A program made the translations under genes and the position numbers. This document shows, piece by piece, positions 48,471 to 59,700 of a stretch of DNA of 64,000 nt. The notes below the pieces were generated by a model. The model saw only the letters and a list, made by a program, of their open reading frames with translations, was not told the origin of the DNA and made no database searches. The stretch covers positions 8,772,447 through 8,836,446 of the forward strand of contig CP136061.1 in NCBI GenBank assembly GCA_032622095.1, read 5' to 3'. Positions within the stretch are counted from its first letter, which is position 1. Every line of letters starts with the position of its first letter. The DNA comes from Siphonodentalium dalli. Its lineage: Eukaryota > Mollusca > Scaphopoda > Gadilida > Siphonodentaliidae.

Positions 48471-49305
48471 TGACTTGAAACATATTGTTTTGCATAATGT
48501 ACAAAAGGGATTGGGTCACACGTTTTTGCAACTTATGAAGCCCCTCTCGCAACACAATATAATAACACACATGCAATCAATATGACGATACAAACGTATT
48601 TATTTAGGTTGTTTCTTGGCTGAAAGAAAATTTGTATTTACGGAATGTCACTACATGAATGTTTAGTACGATTGACAAGTGCTAATATATTATTTATTCT
48701 TAGTATTTGAATGTTGGAGTAAATTATAATGGTACACTTGATCTGTTTTCTATTTATTTGTATGTTGGCGGTAAAATATAATGTTACACTTGATCTGTTT
48801 TCTATTTATTTGTATGTTGGCGGTAAAATATAATGTTACACTTGATCTGTTTTCTATTTATTTGTATGTTGGCGGTAAAATATAATGTTACACTTGATCT
48901 GTTTTCTATTTATTTGTATGTTGGCGGTAAAATATAATGTTACACTTGATCTGTTTTCTATTTATTTGTATGTTGGCGGTAAAATATAATGTTACACTTG
49001 ATCTGTTTTCTATTTATTTGTATGTTGGCGGTAAATTATAATGGTACAGCTGATTTGTTTAGTATTTGCATGTTGGAGGTAAAATATAATGGTACACTTG
49101 ATCTGTTTTCTTGTTTTGCTCTGGAAGACAATACAGATAATAAATCAGACTGAAATGTTTGAATGGGAAGTTTGTCCACTTGTGAGGTAATTGCCACATA
49201 GCAAGTTGAAATTCCGGAAGCAATGTTAAGTATATATTCGCAAGTAAAATAAATATAAAGGCAAATTGTGTCCTAGTCATCGCATGGCAGTTGAAAACTT
49301 TACAC
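48471..49305 (-). mobile_element. Non-LTR retrotransposon 3' UTR (5'-truncated) with expanded minisatellite
   Basis: The minus strand matches the 3' UTR after the RT relic at 5.65-6.69 kb. Shared words include CACAAGTGGACAAACTTCCC-like and ATATATTAGCACTTGTCAAT-like blocks, GAGAGGGGCTTCA and the terminal ATGTTTCAAGTCA. The recognisable match starts near 49,305 and ends at 48,471, so only the 3' end was inserted or kept. The 90-aa minus frame at 49,059-49,331 belongs to this UTR and has no protein family. Confidence 0.75.
48710..49105. repeat. 52-bp minisatellite within the retrotransposon 3' UTR, ~8 units
   Basis: The unit is GTTACACTTGATCTGTTTTC, then TATTTATTTGTATGTTGGCG, then GTAAAATATAAT (52 bp). 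The central six units are almost identical and the edge units diverge. The homologous place in the 6.4-kb copy has a single unit. Confidence 0.92.
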
Positions 49306-50270
49306 GACCTATATCGGGAATAACGAACCAATTCTCTTAAACAGTGATGGTGTCATCTTACTCTCAAATCTGTTTTGTTACACTCTAAGTCGACAGATGG
49401 GCGTGGTGGTAGTTGTACTCTAACTACTCACATGATCTAGAGGAACATACATTGGTTTTCGATGAACACTTTATGCACTCTCGTTTCCCCGAATGTGTAA
49501 CCACTACGGCGAAGGTCACAAAATGAGTTGGGTAAATTTAATGTCTGCATATTATTTCATTTCATCGAAACAAATTGAATATCGGTTCATTCTATGGAGC
49601 ATAAATAATATTATACATTTTAACCTAAAATGACCCGATATATATCATAGATATGTTGTTTTTGTTTTATATATGTCATGTTAATAGATCAAATATGCAA
49701 CTACGGTTCAGTATGTGCGCTTCTTTGTTTAACGCAAAAAAATAAGCTTCATAAGTAAGGGTTAGAAGACGAGATTTATTCTGGTAAAGAACTATTCGGG
49801 TGCTCTGACAGACAATTGATCCCACATAATGCAATCAACTGGAAATGTGCCGTTTAGCGTGTTTTGGTCACGACGCACGATCCGTGCGCAGGCTGCGATT
49901 GGACACAATAGCCGGTTAGCCACGCCCAGCAGCGTGATTAACATGAACTGATCGCCGTTGAATATAAATAACACGGACTGATCCCACTTTGAAGTGCCTG
50001 TACAATTTGTCTGTTATGAGTTACGTGTGCCTATCAATGGGATAATCACTGAACCATTCCTTCGCCAGCCTTGGGAATTGATGTGCTTTACCAAAAATCA
50101 GGAAACGATTGTAACAATGGGATTGTGCTCTAATCCGAATTAAAGCTCCCAGATTACTATTTATTTGGCTTCGGGTGTAAAAAAATATCTATCTGAGTCG
50201 AAAAACCCACCCATCAAAGCTCAGAATGATCAGATATCTATTTTTGAAATTTTCCGAGATATGTACTTTG
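49306..50270. other. Unassigned sequence
   Basis: No gene or repeat boundary recognised. Confidence 0.35.
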
Positions 50271-50580
50271 TGGCGGCCTGGCAAAAGTTCTTCAAGCCGA
50301 CTGTCTTGGACCAACTTGTAGATGAAGATGGGTAACTCTAAAATCACGTGGCTTTGGGTATTATATATTTGACAATCCGGCCAGATTTCGTTGAACAAAA
50401 TTTTGAGAAACAACACGTTTTGGGCAATGCTGTACGATAGTTGACTGTGGTTAGGATTACTTTTGGGCGATAACTCGATTCCGATAACTGAAGCGGATTT
50501 CAAATTTTGTTATTGTTGTTGTTGGAATCTGATGATATGGGTACCATCGAATAGGATTGAGTACCTTTAACATCACGAAT
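50271..50580 (-). repeat. Unclassified interspersed repeat (copy 2)
   Basis: The minus strand aligns by eye with 20,542-20,831, starting TTAAAGGTACTCAATC at 50,580. The 104-aa frame over it is not matched by an intact frame in the other copy, so coding is unlikely. Confidence 0.65.
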
Positions 50581-50639
50581 GTCGATACGTTTTCACAGGC
50601 TGTTCGGGAGTGATATGAATTTTCCCTAATCACTCGCGT

Positions 50640-50997
50640 TGATATTTAGTGTAAACAATATTTTATTCTCAATAGCAAGTGTGTACATACATATACAATT
50701 TTAATTACAACACATATATTTATTACAAAATGTTTACACGTGTGTCCCAGCATATAAGAGATGAGAAAAGGATCTGACTGTAAGCTTTGTAAGCTTATAT
50801 TTGTCATTTCCCCATTGGATATTCACATGGGTGATAACTGGTTTATCATTAATATCTAAATGAGTTATGTTGACTGCGAATTAATAATGGATATATATAG
50901 CTTCCTGCCTGCCCACCCTCAGCGCCCATATGGTCCCCACCAACCCGTTCAATGAGACAAGGGTTGCCGCATTGTTGATAGCATAGTTTGTTTTCTC
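50640..50997 (-). other. Probable 3' UTR of the RT element
   Basis: Sequence directly downstream of the ORF2 stop on the minus strand. AATAAA-containing words (TTGTAATAAATATATG, GAGAATAAAATATTG) lie at about 50,725 and 50,665. The true 3' end was not defined. Confidence 0.4.
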
Positions 50998-53504
50998 TCA
51001 GTTAGTCGCGAATCTTTTTGTAAGTAGAATATATTTCTGTACTCTTGCGAAGATATCGATGTTTTGATCTAGTGTTAATGACTGAGATCCTTTAATAAGA
51101 TCATTTAAACATGGTCTGTTATGAAGACCTTGGAAGCATATCGTTCGTTCGTTCGTGAACTTTCGACAGTATAAGAAGAAGTGTTCAGTTGTCTCTGTCA
51201 GGCCACAATAAGTACAATCGGAATTATCCTGTAAGTGATTTTGGTGCAAGTGATCATTCAGATTACTGCATTCGAGACGTATTCGACAGTGGATTACTTG
51301 ACTTTGCCGTGTATATGCATACTCGTAGAATTGTGGAGGTTCTATACAATCTTTATTCAGGAATTGTTTAAATTCGGAAACCGTTTCGCACATTTTCGCT
51401 TCGTCTGATAATTCATTCCAAAGTTTAATAGCATGTGGTATGAATGATTTTTGTAAAGAGGTAGAAAAGCAAAAGGGACGTCTTAAGTTATCGTGCCTGA
51501 ATGGGTATCCACTTGAAGTTGTTGAATCCCTTGGGACATAGTTATATAGATATTGTGGGGTTGATTTTCTCGTCATTTTATAGAATTGAGCAAGTTTTGA
51601 TTTTTCTCTCCTTTTCGATAGTTTCTGCCATCCAATTTCTACCAATAATTCATCCTATTACAACTCCTAGTAGCCCCAGTTATTATACGTGCTGCTTCAT
51701 ATTGTATATCTTCTAATAATTGTGATTCTTCAGCCGTGCAATTGTCCCACACAGGGGAAGCATATTCCAAGACGGGGCGTATAAATGATAGATAAATTCG
51801 TTCTAATGTTCTCCTATCTAGGGCATATTTATTCTTCCTAAGTATGTATAATCGTTGTGAGGCTCGCTCTTCAATATCTTCGATGTGATTTTTCAACTTC
51901 CCTTCATCGTTAAATGTCAGTCCTATGTGCTTATGTTCAGTCACCTCTATGATATCTTCACCTGCCATCCTAAGGGGTGGATGATCTTCAATAATATTCT
52001 TCCGTGATACTAAGATAGACTCTGTTTTCAATGGATTAAATTTAACGGCCCAGATTTGCGACCATTCATATATTCGCTGTATATCTTGGTTCATTACGTT
52101 GGCAGCAAGGGTGGGGTCTTCAACGGCAAGAAAAAGGGAAGTATCATCCGCAAATAGGCGAATATTGCTAGTTATCCCTCCAACAATATCATTTATGTAG
52201 ACCAAAAATAGCAGAGGGCCGAGTAAGGACCCCTGGGGGACTCCAGCTGAAACAGGCATCCAATTAGAGCTCACCCCATTGATTGTAACTCTCTGCTCTC
52301 TGGATTCCAAGTAATTCTCAAGAAGTTTATACATATTTCCTGTTATTCCCATTCCTTTCAATTTAAAGAGCAGTCCTCGATGCCAGACCTTATCAAAAGC
52401 TTTACTAATATCGCAAAAGACATATCTTATTTCTTTCCCCTCATCTAGTGATGATATGATATAGTGGTATATGTCGATTAATTGAAACACAGTACTGTCG
52501 TTGGGAGTAAACCCTGATTGCAGATCGGACAACAATTTGTGTTCACGCAAATAGTCTGACAGGCGACGGTATATGCATTTTTCAAAGATTTTAGAGAGAC
52601 AACTCAGAAGGGAAACAGGGCGATAGTTTGACGGTATACAAGGGTCATCTTTTTTAAAGATTGGACATACATTTGCCTTCTTCCACTCAATGGGAAAGTA
52701 TGCATGTTTTAAAAAAATATTAAAAATAAATCTTAATGGTGCAGTTAAGGAAGAGGCACAGTTTTTCAATACTTTTGGGCTTATGCCATCATAACCGGAG
52801 GCTTTTGACGTCTTAATTGACCGTAGGCATTTGTGAACAAGTTCGTCGTCGATTTCTATGTCACTTAGTTCGCTTTCTGTTAACTGGTCAAAGCGAGGTA
52901 ACTCTATCTCCCTTTCGTTTGGCAATGACGATATAGAACAAAAGTATTTGTTGAAGGTGTTGGCTTTTTGTAAGTTGTCATTTATCAATTCATCGTTAAA
53001 TATGAGTGCTGGTATAGGCTTAGGTTCCGGTTTCATTAATTTATTCAAAGTTTTTCACCAAAGTGAGGATTCAGTGAAGCAACTTCCCAATATACTTTGG
53101 GTTTTGGCGCAATAAGATTGTTTGGCCCGTCTGATAGCCGAAATAGCAGAATTTCGTTGAGATTTATATTTTGCCCAAGCATCATGAGAACATTTCCGTT
53201 TGGCTGCCTTGTATAATCGTTTTCTCTGCCTTATCATACCACGGATTTCGTTATTCATCCATTCTTTTTCATTTTGGCGAGTAGTTACGTGTTTGTTTGG
53301 TATATATTGCAATGTTATTTCATTTATTTTATTTGTCAATATATTCGCTAATTCGATGTATGGGGTATTAGATTGTTCTTTCTTGTAATTCCAATTTTCA
53401 AATTCGGCATTCATTGCATTATAATCTGCTCTTGAGTAGTCCCATACCTTCCTTTTCACGATTCCACTCGATTTCGTTGATATTTGATGCCATACTAACA
53501 ACAA
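50998..53504 (-). pseudogene. Non-LTR retrotransposon ORF2: reverse transcriptase, disrupted
   Basis: The product would copy element RNA into DNA at the target site. Reading from 53,504 downward, about 149 codons match the linker between endonuclease and RT (E.EWMNNEIRGMIRQRKRLYK). The next 469 codons (53,048-51,639) hold the RT domain: NYRPVSLL at ~141, motif A CDISKAFD at ~212, GVPQGSLLGP at ~269 and catalytic FADD at ~299. The last 215 codons (51,645-50,998) hold SFIPHAIKLWNELS and a C-x2-C-x7-H-x4-C knuckle. An in-frame TGA after LW (about 53,052) separates parts 1 and 2, and a one-base frameshift near 51,640 separates parts 2 and 3. No endonuclease frame was found upstream, so the copy is 5'-truncated. 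I place it in the jockey/CR1 assemblage by motif style; the exact clade is unsure. Confidence 0.92.
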
Positions 53505-54034
53505 TCTTAGAAATTGATTCCCTTATTTGGCATCAAGGTGATTGTAATACGACCTTGCCTAAACATACATACAAGGCTCGTCCTGATTGCTCAGTATGCT
53601 GTATTCACATGGAGACGCGACCGTCGTTCTGTGGTACAATTCTAGATAATCGTATTATTGTACCACACAAAATGTGGTGCAATCAGTGAAATGCTGCCAA
53701 TGCCTCAAACTTTCAGAAGTCAAACCACTCGGGAATTGGTTAAAGTCATGCTATAAGACTGAAGAAAGAGACATATAATGACTACCTACTGTGAAATACT
53801 TAATTTTATTTATGATAGAATAAAATTAAGTCTTAACTGAAATATTTTGGCAAAAATGCAATGAAAAGGGGTCGCCGTTCAATAGTGACGTCATGTTTGA
53901 CGTTACAGTTCTAAGAGAAGAACTGTTTGGTGGAAAAGCATACACGCAGTGCTAGAAACTGGGCTATTATATAGCAGGTCGAATACGTTACTATAATTTC
54001 GACCAAAACATACAGTCGAATTGCAAAAGAAAAA
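53505..54034. other. Unassigned sequence upstream of the RT element
   Basis: No endonuclease domain is visible. The 91-aa plus-strand frame (53,414-53,689) has a cysteine cluster but no convincing family match. A small AT hairpin (ACTTAATTTTATT / AATAAAATTAAGT) is at 53,799-53,832. Confidence 0.35.
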
Positions 54035-54162
54035 ATTATACTGCGCATCGTGTATAGTATAATTTGACTACATAAAATGATTGTAGGACTCCCCTTCGCG
54101 TCGTCCTACAATCAGTTTCTTTGTGGTCAAATTATACTATACACGCCGATGCGCAGTGTATT
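54035..54162. repeat. Foldback element
   Basis: ACTGCGCATCGTGTATAGTA then TAATTTGAC pairs with its inverse ending GATGCGCAGTGTA. An inner pair, GATTGTAGGAC / GTCCTACAATC, surrounds a short GC-rich loop. Confidence 0.88.
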
Positions 54163-54290
54163 TATTTCTTAAATAAAAGACGATGTAAACGGATGTGCCG
54201 ATAACGATATTAACCTTACCGTACGCGTACTACTGTATGACATTTCTAATACCCTCCTCGAAATTCACATCGGCATTTTTCTCGTTTCAG

Positions 54291-54311
54291 CTGCTGCGGA
54301 ATGCGGGGCTG
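54291..54311 (+). CDS. Candidate 21-bp microexon of a secreted-protein gene
   Basis: It is bounded by a good acceptor (TTTTTCTCGTTTCAG, ending 54,290) and a good donor (GTGAGT from 54,312). In phase 1 it reads (x)AAECGA with one base left over, so it is symmetric 1-1. Joined to the exon at 57,183 it keeps the frame and adds one cysteine. AAECG would suit residues just after a signal-peptide cleavage site. Support is splice sites plus matching phase only; a 21-bp exon can arise by chance. Confidence 0.4.
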
Positions 54312-56401
54312 GTGAGTTTTTAATACCTATAATACCTATAATACCTATAATACCAATAACCCGAGGAGACCACACGCTTTGTCGGGTTATTGTGACTAGT
54401 TTATCTATATATATAACTTACCTCGAGGAAAACAAACACGAACATATTTCATTTGTACTTTAAAATACAACTAAAGACTGAGGAATTAAAGGAAAAGGAC
54501 TTGGAACTTACACCAACACAAACATCTCATCATCCCCACTATCAGAATATGTATAACAATGTATTGCAACAAAACAAATTAAATACAAGCAATTTGCGAA
54601 GAACAGAAGGTCTGTGAAGGTCGAACAATTCTTGAGGGTCAACTTTTAATTTGGACTTAAGTGATCATGTGATCCATGTACTTAAATACAATGTAATTGA
54701 ACATCAACTGTTAAATTGGGCGTGACTGTTCTCGGTCGTCAATGATCGTCTCTCGGTATGCAATTATCATTCACGAGGGTTGTTTGACCCGGTATATATG
54801 TATACAGTGTCCTGGTAAATTATTAATGGTAGATATGTATATATATACAGAGTTCGAATCCCGGTGGTATAAATGGAAAGGTCTTTTACACCATTACAGT
54901 TAAACAGCACTATTAACATGTATGCTTAAAATGTAGTACATAACAGTGCACATGACTGGCATACAAGTATTCCGTAATTATTATTTAGTATTGTAAAAAC
55001 TCTGATTAAAACACGAATGCTGACCAGACATGTGTCGTGTTGTGTGATTTTCCTGATAGCATGCTTACTTATTTAAATCATATAGTGAGTAAAATTAATT
55101 GTATACCACAAATCCACGCCATATAAGAACTCAATTTTTTTGTATTGATTAAGAAGAATAATAACAAAGAAAGAGACTCTCAGTCAAAGACATGGAAGAG
55201 TTTTGCTCTTCCGTGCCCTGGCCTATTTTCTTATCTGTAACATGCAATTAGGCACTATGTAAAGACACAATGTGTAAGGACAATTTTAACAATTATCGTT
55301 CAACTTAAAAGCAAGACCAATAACCGATACTAGAACTGAATGTTCTACTAGTTTGGACAACTGAGAGTGGGATATGTGATGGTTAACTAATAATACCAGG
55401 CTTGTTCCAGCATGTGTACAACTGGGCCAAAAGGGGACTGGTAAAACAAGATGGGTCTACAGATACCTACAAAATCGAATTATTCCAGACATCAGAAAAA
55501 GAAAATAATGTACTGCTGGTTTAACCAAGGAAGAATGTTGTTATTTTATTGGGGAAGTTTTCGGTTTTATTGAGAAAAAAAACGAAATTTAATGGCAATA
55601 AGAACCATAAATCGACATGGAAGGTAAATGCATTGGGGTAGTTGATTATGAAAATATCGCGGTCCCGAATTTGTTTTCGGTTTATATCCATCAATTAAAG
55701 TATATTATATCCCTAAATTGAGACAAACACGTACCTAAAATTATTTTTAAAACCGACTATAAATGCAAGAGTTATATGCATTTATTTTTTTAATTATTTT
55801 GCTGAACGGTCTTGTTGCCGTGTCTCCTCATAAACAGACGAATATCCGGAATAATGAGCACTATAGGTTATCGCCAAATGTTGCCATTTTTGGTTCGATA
55901 GGGGTCTGGGGTAAGGGTGATGAGTGGGAACAGATTCGCTTGTCGTTCTAACCTGTTGAAAATTAGAATATAACACCCATCACGTAAGCAATCACGGACT
56001 GAAAAACAGATAGACAACTCACTGGAACATGGCCGAGATTTGCGCCTTCACTGGGAACATGGGGGAGATTAGCGCCTTCAAAGTTTGCGAGTTGAGCTCA
56101 TATGATTGTCAACATAAATCCTACGGAAATGTCGGAGATTGGAGGTCAGCTGATACGCCAATAAGTACGGCCTGACAAGAGCATGCGGTGTGCCAAACTG
56201 TGCCATTATCGGTTCGGCATTGTGAGTCTGGGAGAGGTAACCAGCGGCACCAAATACATTTTTGTTTCCAAATCGCACGGGCTTTCATGGTGTGTGCATG
56301 CATTTGGTATGAGAAGATGGCCATTAACCGGACACGGGGCCTTTTGTATGATGCGCGTTTACATTTAGTGTGACCCTCATTGGACTACTACATACTAACG
56401 T
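54312..56401. other. Putative intron 1 sequence, first part
   Basis: It holds a short TACCTATAAT 10-bp repeat (54,321-54,357), a small hairpin (AATAACCCGA/TCGGGTTATT, 54,355-54,391) and a GTTCGAATCCCGGTGG word near 54,853 resembling a tRNA-type B box without a matching A box. The 62-aa frame at 55,763-55,951 starts with a hydrophobic stretch (YAFIFLIILLNGLVAV) like a signal peptide, but no good donor follows it. Confidence 0.4.
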
Positions 56402-56405
56402 TTAA

Positions 56406-56936
56406 AGGTGGATTATCTCTTTGTAAACATGTAGTATATACTTGCCGAGGTATAAAATATTAGAAATGAAACGAGGACTACTGTCCGGAAATGCTTCTAT
56501 CGATTAATATTGATTTTATTTCGAATATTTTTGGTATAAAAAGGTGTGGTTGTTTAGCTAACGAACAATAGTGGTTACTGGTAACAGAGACCAGAACTTT
56601 TATTGTATAATTTTGTCACAAATAAATGTTAATTATACTCATTATCGCTTATAACTATGGAATAAATCAACCAATCTGGGACATTTGACTTTCGGTACGC
56701 AGCTATAGGAACAGCCTAATGCTCTCTATCGTTATATGGTATCGCCTGAATGGACTGTTCTAAAAATAGCCCAATAAAGTGTCCGAATTAATCATCTCAT
56801 TTCATAATAAAAAGTTAAAAAATAAAATCAATATTAATTGATAGAAGACTTTCCGGACAGGGATCTTCAATTCATATTTATTATTTTATTCCCACGCAAC
56901 TACTTCAAATTTGTTATTTAAAGAGATAATCCATCT
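56406..56936. mobile_element. 531-bp MITE-like element with TTAA target duplication
   Basis: The ends are AGGTGGATTATCTCTTT and its inverse with one mismatch, flanked by TTAA at 56,402-56,405 and 56,937-56,940. A second inverted pair lies inside (CTGTCCGGAAATGCTTCTAT near 56,481 and its inverse near 56,866). TTAA targets are used by piggyBac and Kolobok; the AGGT start differs from the 31-kb MITE, so this is a separate family. Confidence 0.75.
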
Positions 56937-56967
56937 TTAAACCATCAGGATGCGTGATGGGTGGACA

Positions 56968-57012
56968 CCCCCCCCCCCCCCCCCCCACCCCCCCCCCCCT
57001 CCCCCCCCCCCC
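56968..57012. repeat. Poly-C tract
   Basis: About 45 bases of almost pure C with single A and T interruptions. Its length is likely unreliable in any assembly. It sits between copies of GGATGCGTGATGGGT (56,948, 57,045 and 57,139 in variant form). Confidence 0.95.
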
Positions 57013-57182
57013 GAACGGAAACCCCCTAGCCACGTCCCTGATCAGGATGCGTGATGGGTATAAACTTCGGTTCAAAAACGCCGGCAGACAAAAACAATGG
57101 CGTCGCTTTTGGATGGTTTAACTTGTTGGATGGTTTAACGGATGCGTGATGAGTATAAACGAGTATTTTGTGTTTTCTTCAG

Positions 57183-57503
57183 ATGCGATCAACGTTTGTG
57201 CCGGAATATCGACTACGGGAACATTCTCTGGCAACCAGAAGATTCAATTTCGTGCAACTCAATCCACCGATTTAGAGTCGTGTGAATGCTGGCTCCTGAA
57301 CGGAAACGCCGTCGCTGGTGCTACCTTATCACAATCTGCCGCTGGTGGTACTTGTTCGTCGAATATTATGTTGGGTGATACTCAAGCAGCATGTGGAGGT
57401 CAGGCTACTGTCACAAATGTTCCGTGGTACCTCCATATAAAGCTGGATAACCCAACGGGAGGCAGCGGTGATGACTATTGCATTGATGCCGACGTGGTTA
57501 CAG
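57183..57503 (+). CDS. Candidate exon of a secreted cysteine-rich protein (107 codons)
   Basis: The acceptor TTTTGTGTTTTCTTCAG ends at 57,182 and the donor CAG|GTAAGG starts at 57,504. The frame is open throughout and phase 1 at both ends, the class typical of shuffled extracellular modules. The product (starting DAINVCAGISTTGTFSG, ending DDYCIDADVV) has six cysteines: VC, SCEC, TC, AC and YC. It is rich in T, S, G and A, as in extracellular beta-sandwich-like domains. I do not recognise the family; a CUB-like or lectin-like module is possible. In-frame stops follow directly after the donor (GTAAGGCTTAA), supporting the exon end. Confidence 0.7.
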
Positions 57504-57686
57504 GTAAGGCTTAACTTTATGCAGTGGTGATGACTATTACATTGATGCCGACGTGATGACAGGTAAGGCTTAACTTTATGCAGTGGTGATGACTATTACA
57601 TTGATGCCGACGTGATGGCAGGTAAGGCTTAACTGGATGCAGTGATGGTGACTATTGCATTGATGCCGACGTGATGACAGGTAATA
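57445..57686 (+). repeat. Four tandem copies of the exon 3' end with splice donor (59-bp period)
   Basis: The block GATGACTATTRCATTGATGC, then CGACGTGRTGACAG|GTAAGG repeats so that GT donors lie at 57,504, 57,563, 57,622 and 57,681, exactly 59 bp apart. The last reads GTAATA. Use of donors 2-4 would add 59, 118 or 177 nt and meet TAA six bases after the first donor site, truncating the protein. Confidence 0.88.
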
Positions 57687-57736
57687 TCAACCATCTGATA
57701 TTGCATTTATATTCATACAATTTGTCATAGCACTAA

Positions 57737-58718
57737 TCTCATATATATTTTGAAGACCTCTGTCTGTATGTATGTTTGTTTGTTTGTTTGTTTGTTTGTC
57801 TGTCTGTCTGTCATTTATACAAATCTACGATTCTCGACCGATCGGGACGAAACATGGTACGTGTGTGTAGTTTGACCAGGCGGTGAACGTTGTCCTATTG
57901 GCGAGCCCGTGCGGCGCCCGCTTCGCGCATGCGCAGACGAGATCTCGGAAACGGGTGGAGCTATCGACTTGAAATTTGCTATGTGAATGTATCTTGCCCC
58001 GGATACGAATTTTATCGGGTCGCCGAGCCCGTGCGAACGTTGTCCTATTGGCGAGCCCGTGCGGCGCCCGCTTCGCGCATGCGCAGACGAGATCTCGGAA
58101 ACGGGTGGACCTATCGACTTGAAATTTGCTATGTGAATGTATCTTGCCCCGGATACGAATTTTATCGGGTCGCCGAGCCCGTGCGACACCAGCTTCGCGC
58201 ATGCGCAGACGATATCTCGGAAACGGGTGGAGCTATCGACTTGAAATTTGCTATGTGAATGTATCTTGCCCCGGATACGAATTTTATCGGGTCGCCGAGC
58301 CCGTGCGACGCCTTGAAATTTGGTTTTTGAATAGCCCGGACAACGTCGGGCTCATCCCGTTTCGCGCATGCGCAGACGAGATCTCGGAAGCTTCGCGCAT
58401 GCGCAGACAAGATCTCGGAAACGGGTGGAGCTATCGACTTGAAATTTGGTATGTGAATGTATCGGATACGAATTTCATCGGGTCGTCGAGCCCGTGCGAC
58501 GCCAGCTTCGCGCATGCGCAGACCAGATCTCGGAAACGGGTGGAGCTATCGACTTGAAATTTGGTATGTGAATGTATCGGATACGAATTTCATCGGGTCG
58601 TCGAGCCCGTGCGACGCCAGCTTCGCGCATGCGCAGACCAGATCTCGGAAACGGGTGGAGCTATCGACTTGAAATTTGGTTTTTGAATAGCCCGGACAAC
58701 GTCGGGCTCATCGGCTAG
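57737..58718 (+). mobile_element. Non-autonomous Helitron, copy 1 of a tandem array
   Basis: It starts TCTCATATATATTTTGAAGA after a host A and ends with the hairpin AGCCCGGACAACGTCGGGCT, then CATCGG and CTAG (58,715-58,718). These are the known Helitron features: 5' TC, 3' hairpin ~10 nt before CTRR, and no TIR or target duplication. The interior has a TTTG/TCTG microsatellite (57,772-57,812) and about five units of a ~140-150-bp repeat with CGCATGCGCAGACGAGATCT. No Rep/helicase frame. The 117-143-aa frames on both strands are by-products of the repeat. Confidence 0.82.
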
Positions 58719-59700
58719 TCTCATATATATTTTGAAGACTTCTGTTTATATGTTTGTATGTTTGTATGTATGTTTGTCTGTCTGTCATTGATACAAATCT
58801 ACGATTCTCGACCGATCGGGACGAAACTTGGTACGTGTGTGTAGTTTGACCAGGCGGTGGACGTTGTCGTATTGGCGAGCCCGTGTGGCGCCCGCTTCGC
58901 GCATGCGCAGACAAGATCTCGGAAACGGGTGGAGCTATCGACTTGAAATTTGCTATGTGAATGTATCTTGCCCCGGATACGAATTTTATCGGGTCGCCGA
59001 GCCCGTGCTATGCCAGCTTCGCGCATGCGCAGACCAGATCTCGTAAGATTCTCGACCGATCGGAACGAAACTTGGTACGTGTGTGTAGTTTGACCAGGCG
59101 GTCAATATGAGCTCATCAGATTTCAGATCCGAGATCAACTTTTCACGTGCCGAGGTCAAATCTGTTTTTACGCCGTTTTGCGCTAATATATTTCAGTTCG
59201 GTGCTCTCAAATCGATTCGATATAGCGCGAATAATAAATTGCCAGTCATATAATTTGCACGGTTAGAATCTGTGGCACTTCCTCTTTCCAACGATGTATC
59301 ACACGCCTGTGTCCGTTTAAAGTTTCTACCTTAATTATCGGGAAGAACGCAGGACCATGCTTCAGTGATCGAAAAACATTCCGTAAATATATTACGCCGT
59401 CCAGAGATGGTGACGTGATCGCGTTTAACTCTTAACCGGCCGATGTCGCGTTAACTCATCACCGGCCGAGGTATCCGCAAATGACATTGGGCAATATATA
59501 TATCTCGGAAACGTGTGGAGCTATCGACTTGAAATTTGGTATGTGAATGTATCTTGCCCCGGATACGAATTTTATCGGGTCGCCGAGTCCGTGCGACGCC
59601 AGCTTCGCGCATGCGCAGACCAGATCTCGGAAACGGGTGGAGCTATCGACTTGAAATTTGATTTTTGAATAGCCCGGACAACGTCGGGCTCATCGGCTAG
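58719..59700 (+). mobile_element. Non-autonomous Helitron, copy 2 of a tandem array
   Basis: It begins TCTCATATATATTTTGAAGA on the base after the CTAG of copy 1 and ends with the same hairpin and CTAG (59,697-59,700). Fewer internal units are present, and a ~450-bp unrelated segment (about 59,050-59,505) replaces some of them. Length is 982 bp, the same as copy 1, probably by chance since the interiors differ. Confidence 0.8.

Noticed and set aside
50189-50503. 104-aa minus-strand frame as a gene
   Set aside because: It lies in an interspersed repeat whose other copy (20.5 kb) does not keep the frame.
53414-53689. 91-aa plus-strand frame with a cysteine cluster, considered as a transposase zinc-finger end
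   Set aside because: Cysteine spacing does not fit the known C-terminal fingers of piggyBac or other transposases, and there is no neighbouring transposase.
54840-54870. tRNA gene or tRNA-derived SINE suggested by GTTCGAATCCCGG
   Set aside because: No A box at the right distance and no cloverleaf could be built from the AT-rich sequence upstream.
55763-55951. 62-aa frame beginning with a signal-peptide-like hydrophobic stretch
   Set aside because: It lies between the microexon and main exon, has no convincing donor, and shows no domain. Kept only as a remark.
57815-59046. Overlapping 117-143-aa frames with RSGRRTGSP- or MRRRDLGNG-like repeats on both strands
   Set aside because: They lie in internal repeats of the Helitron copies. 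High G+C and repeat period account for their length.
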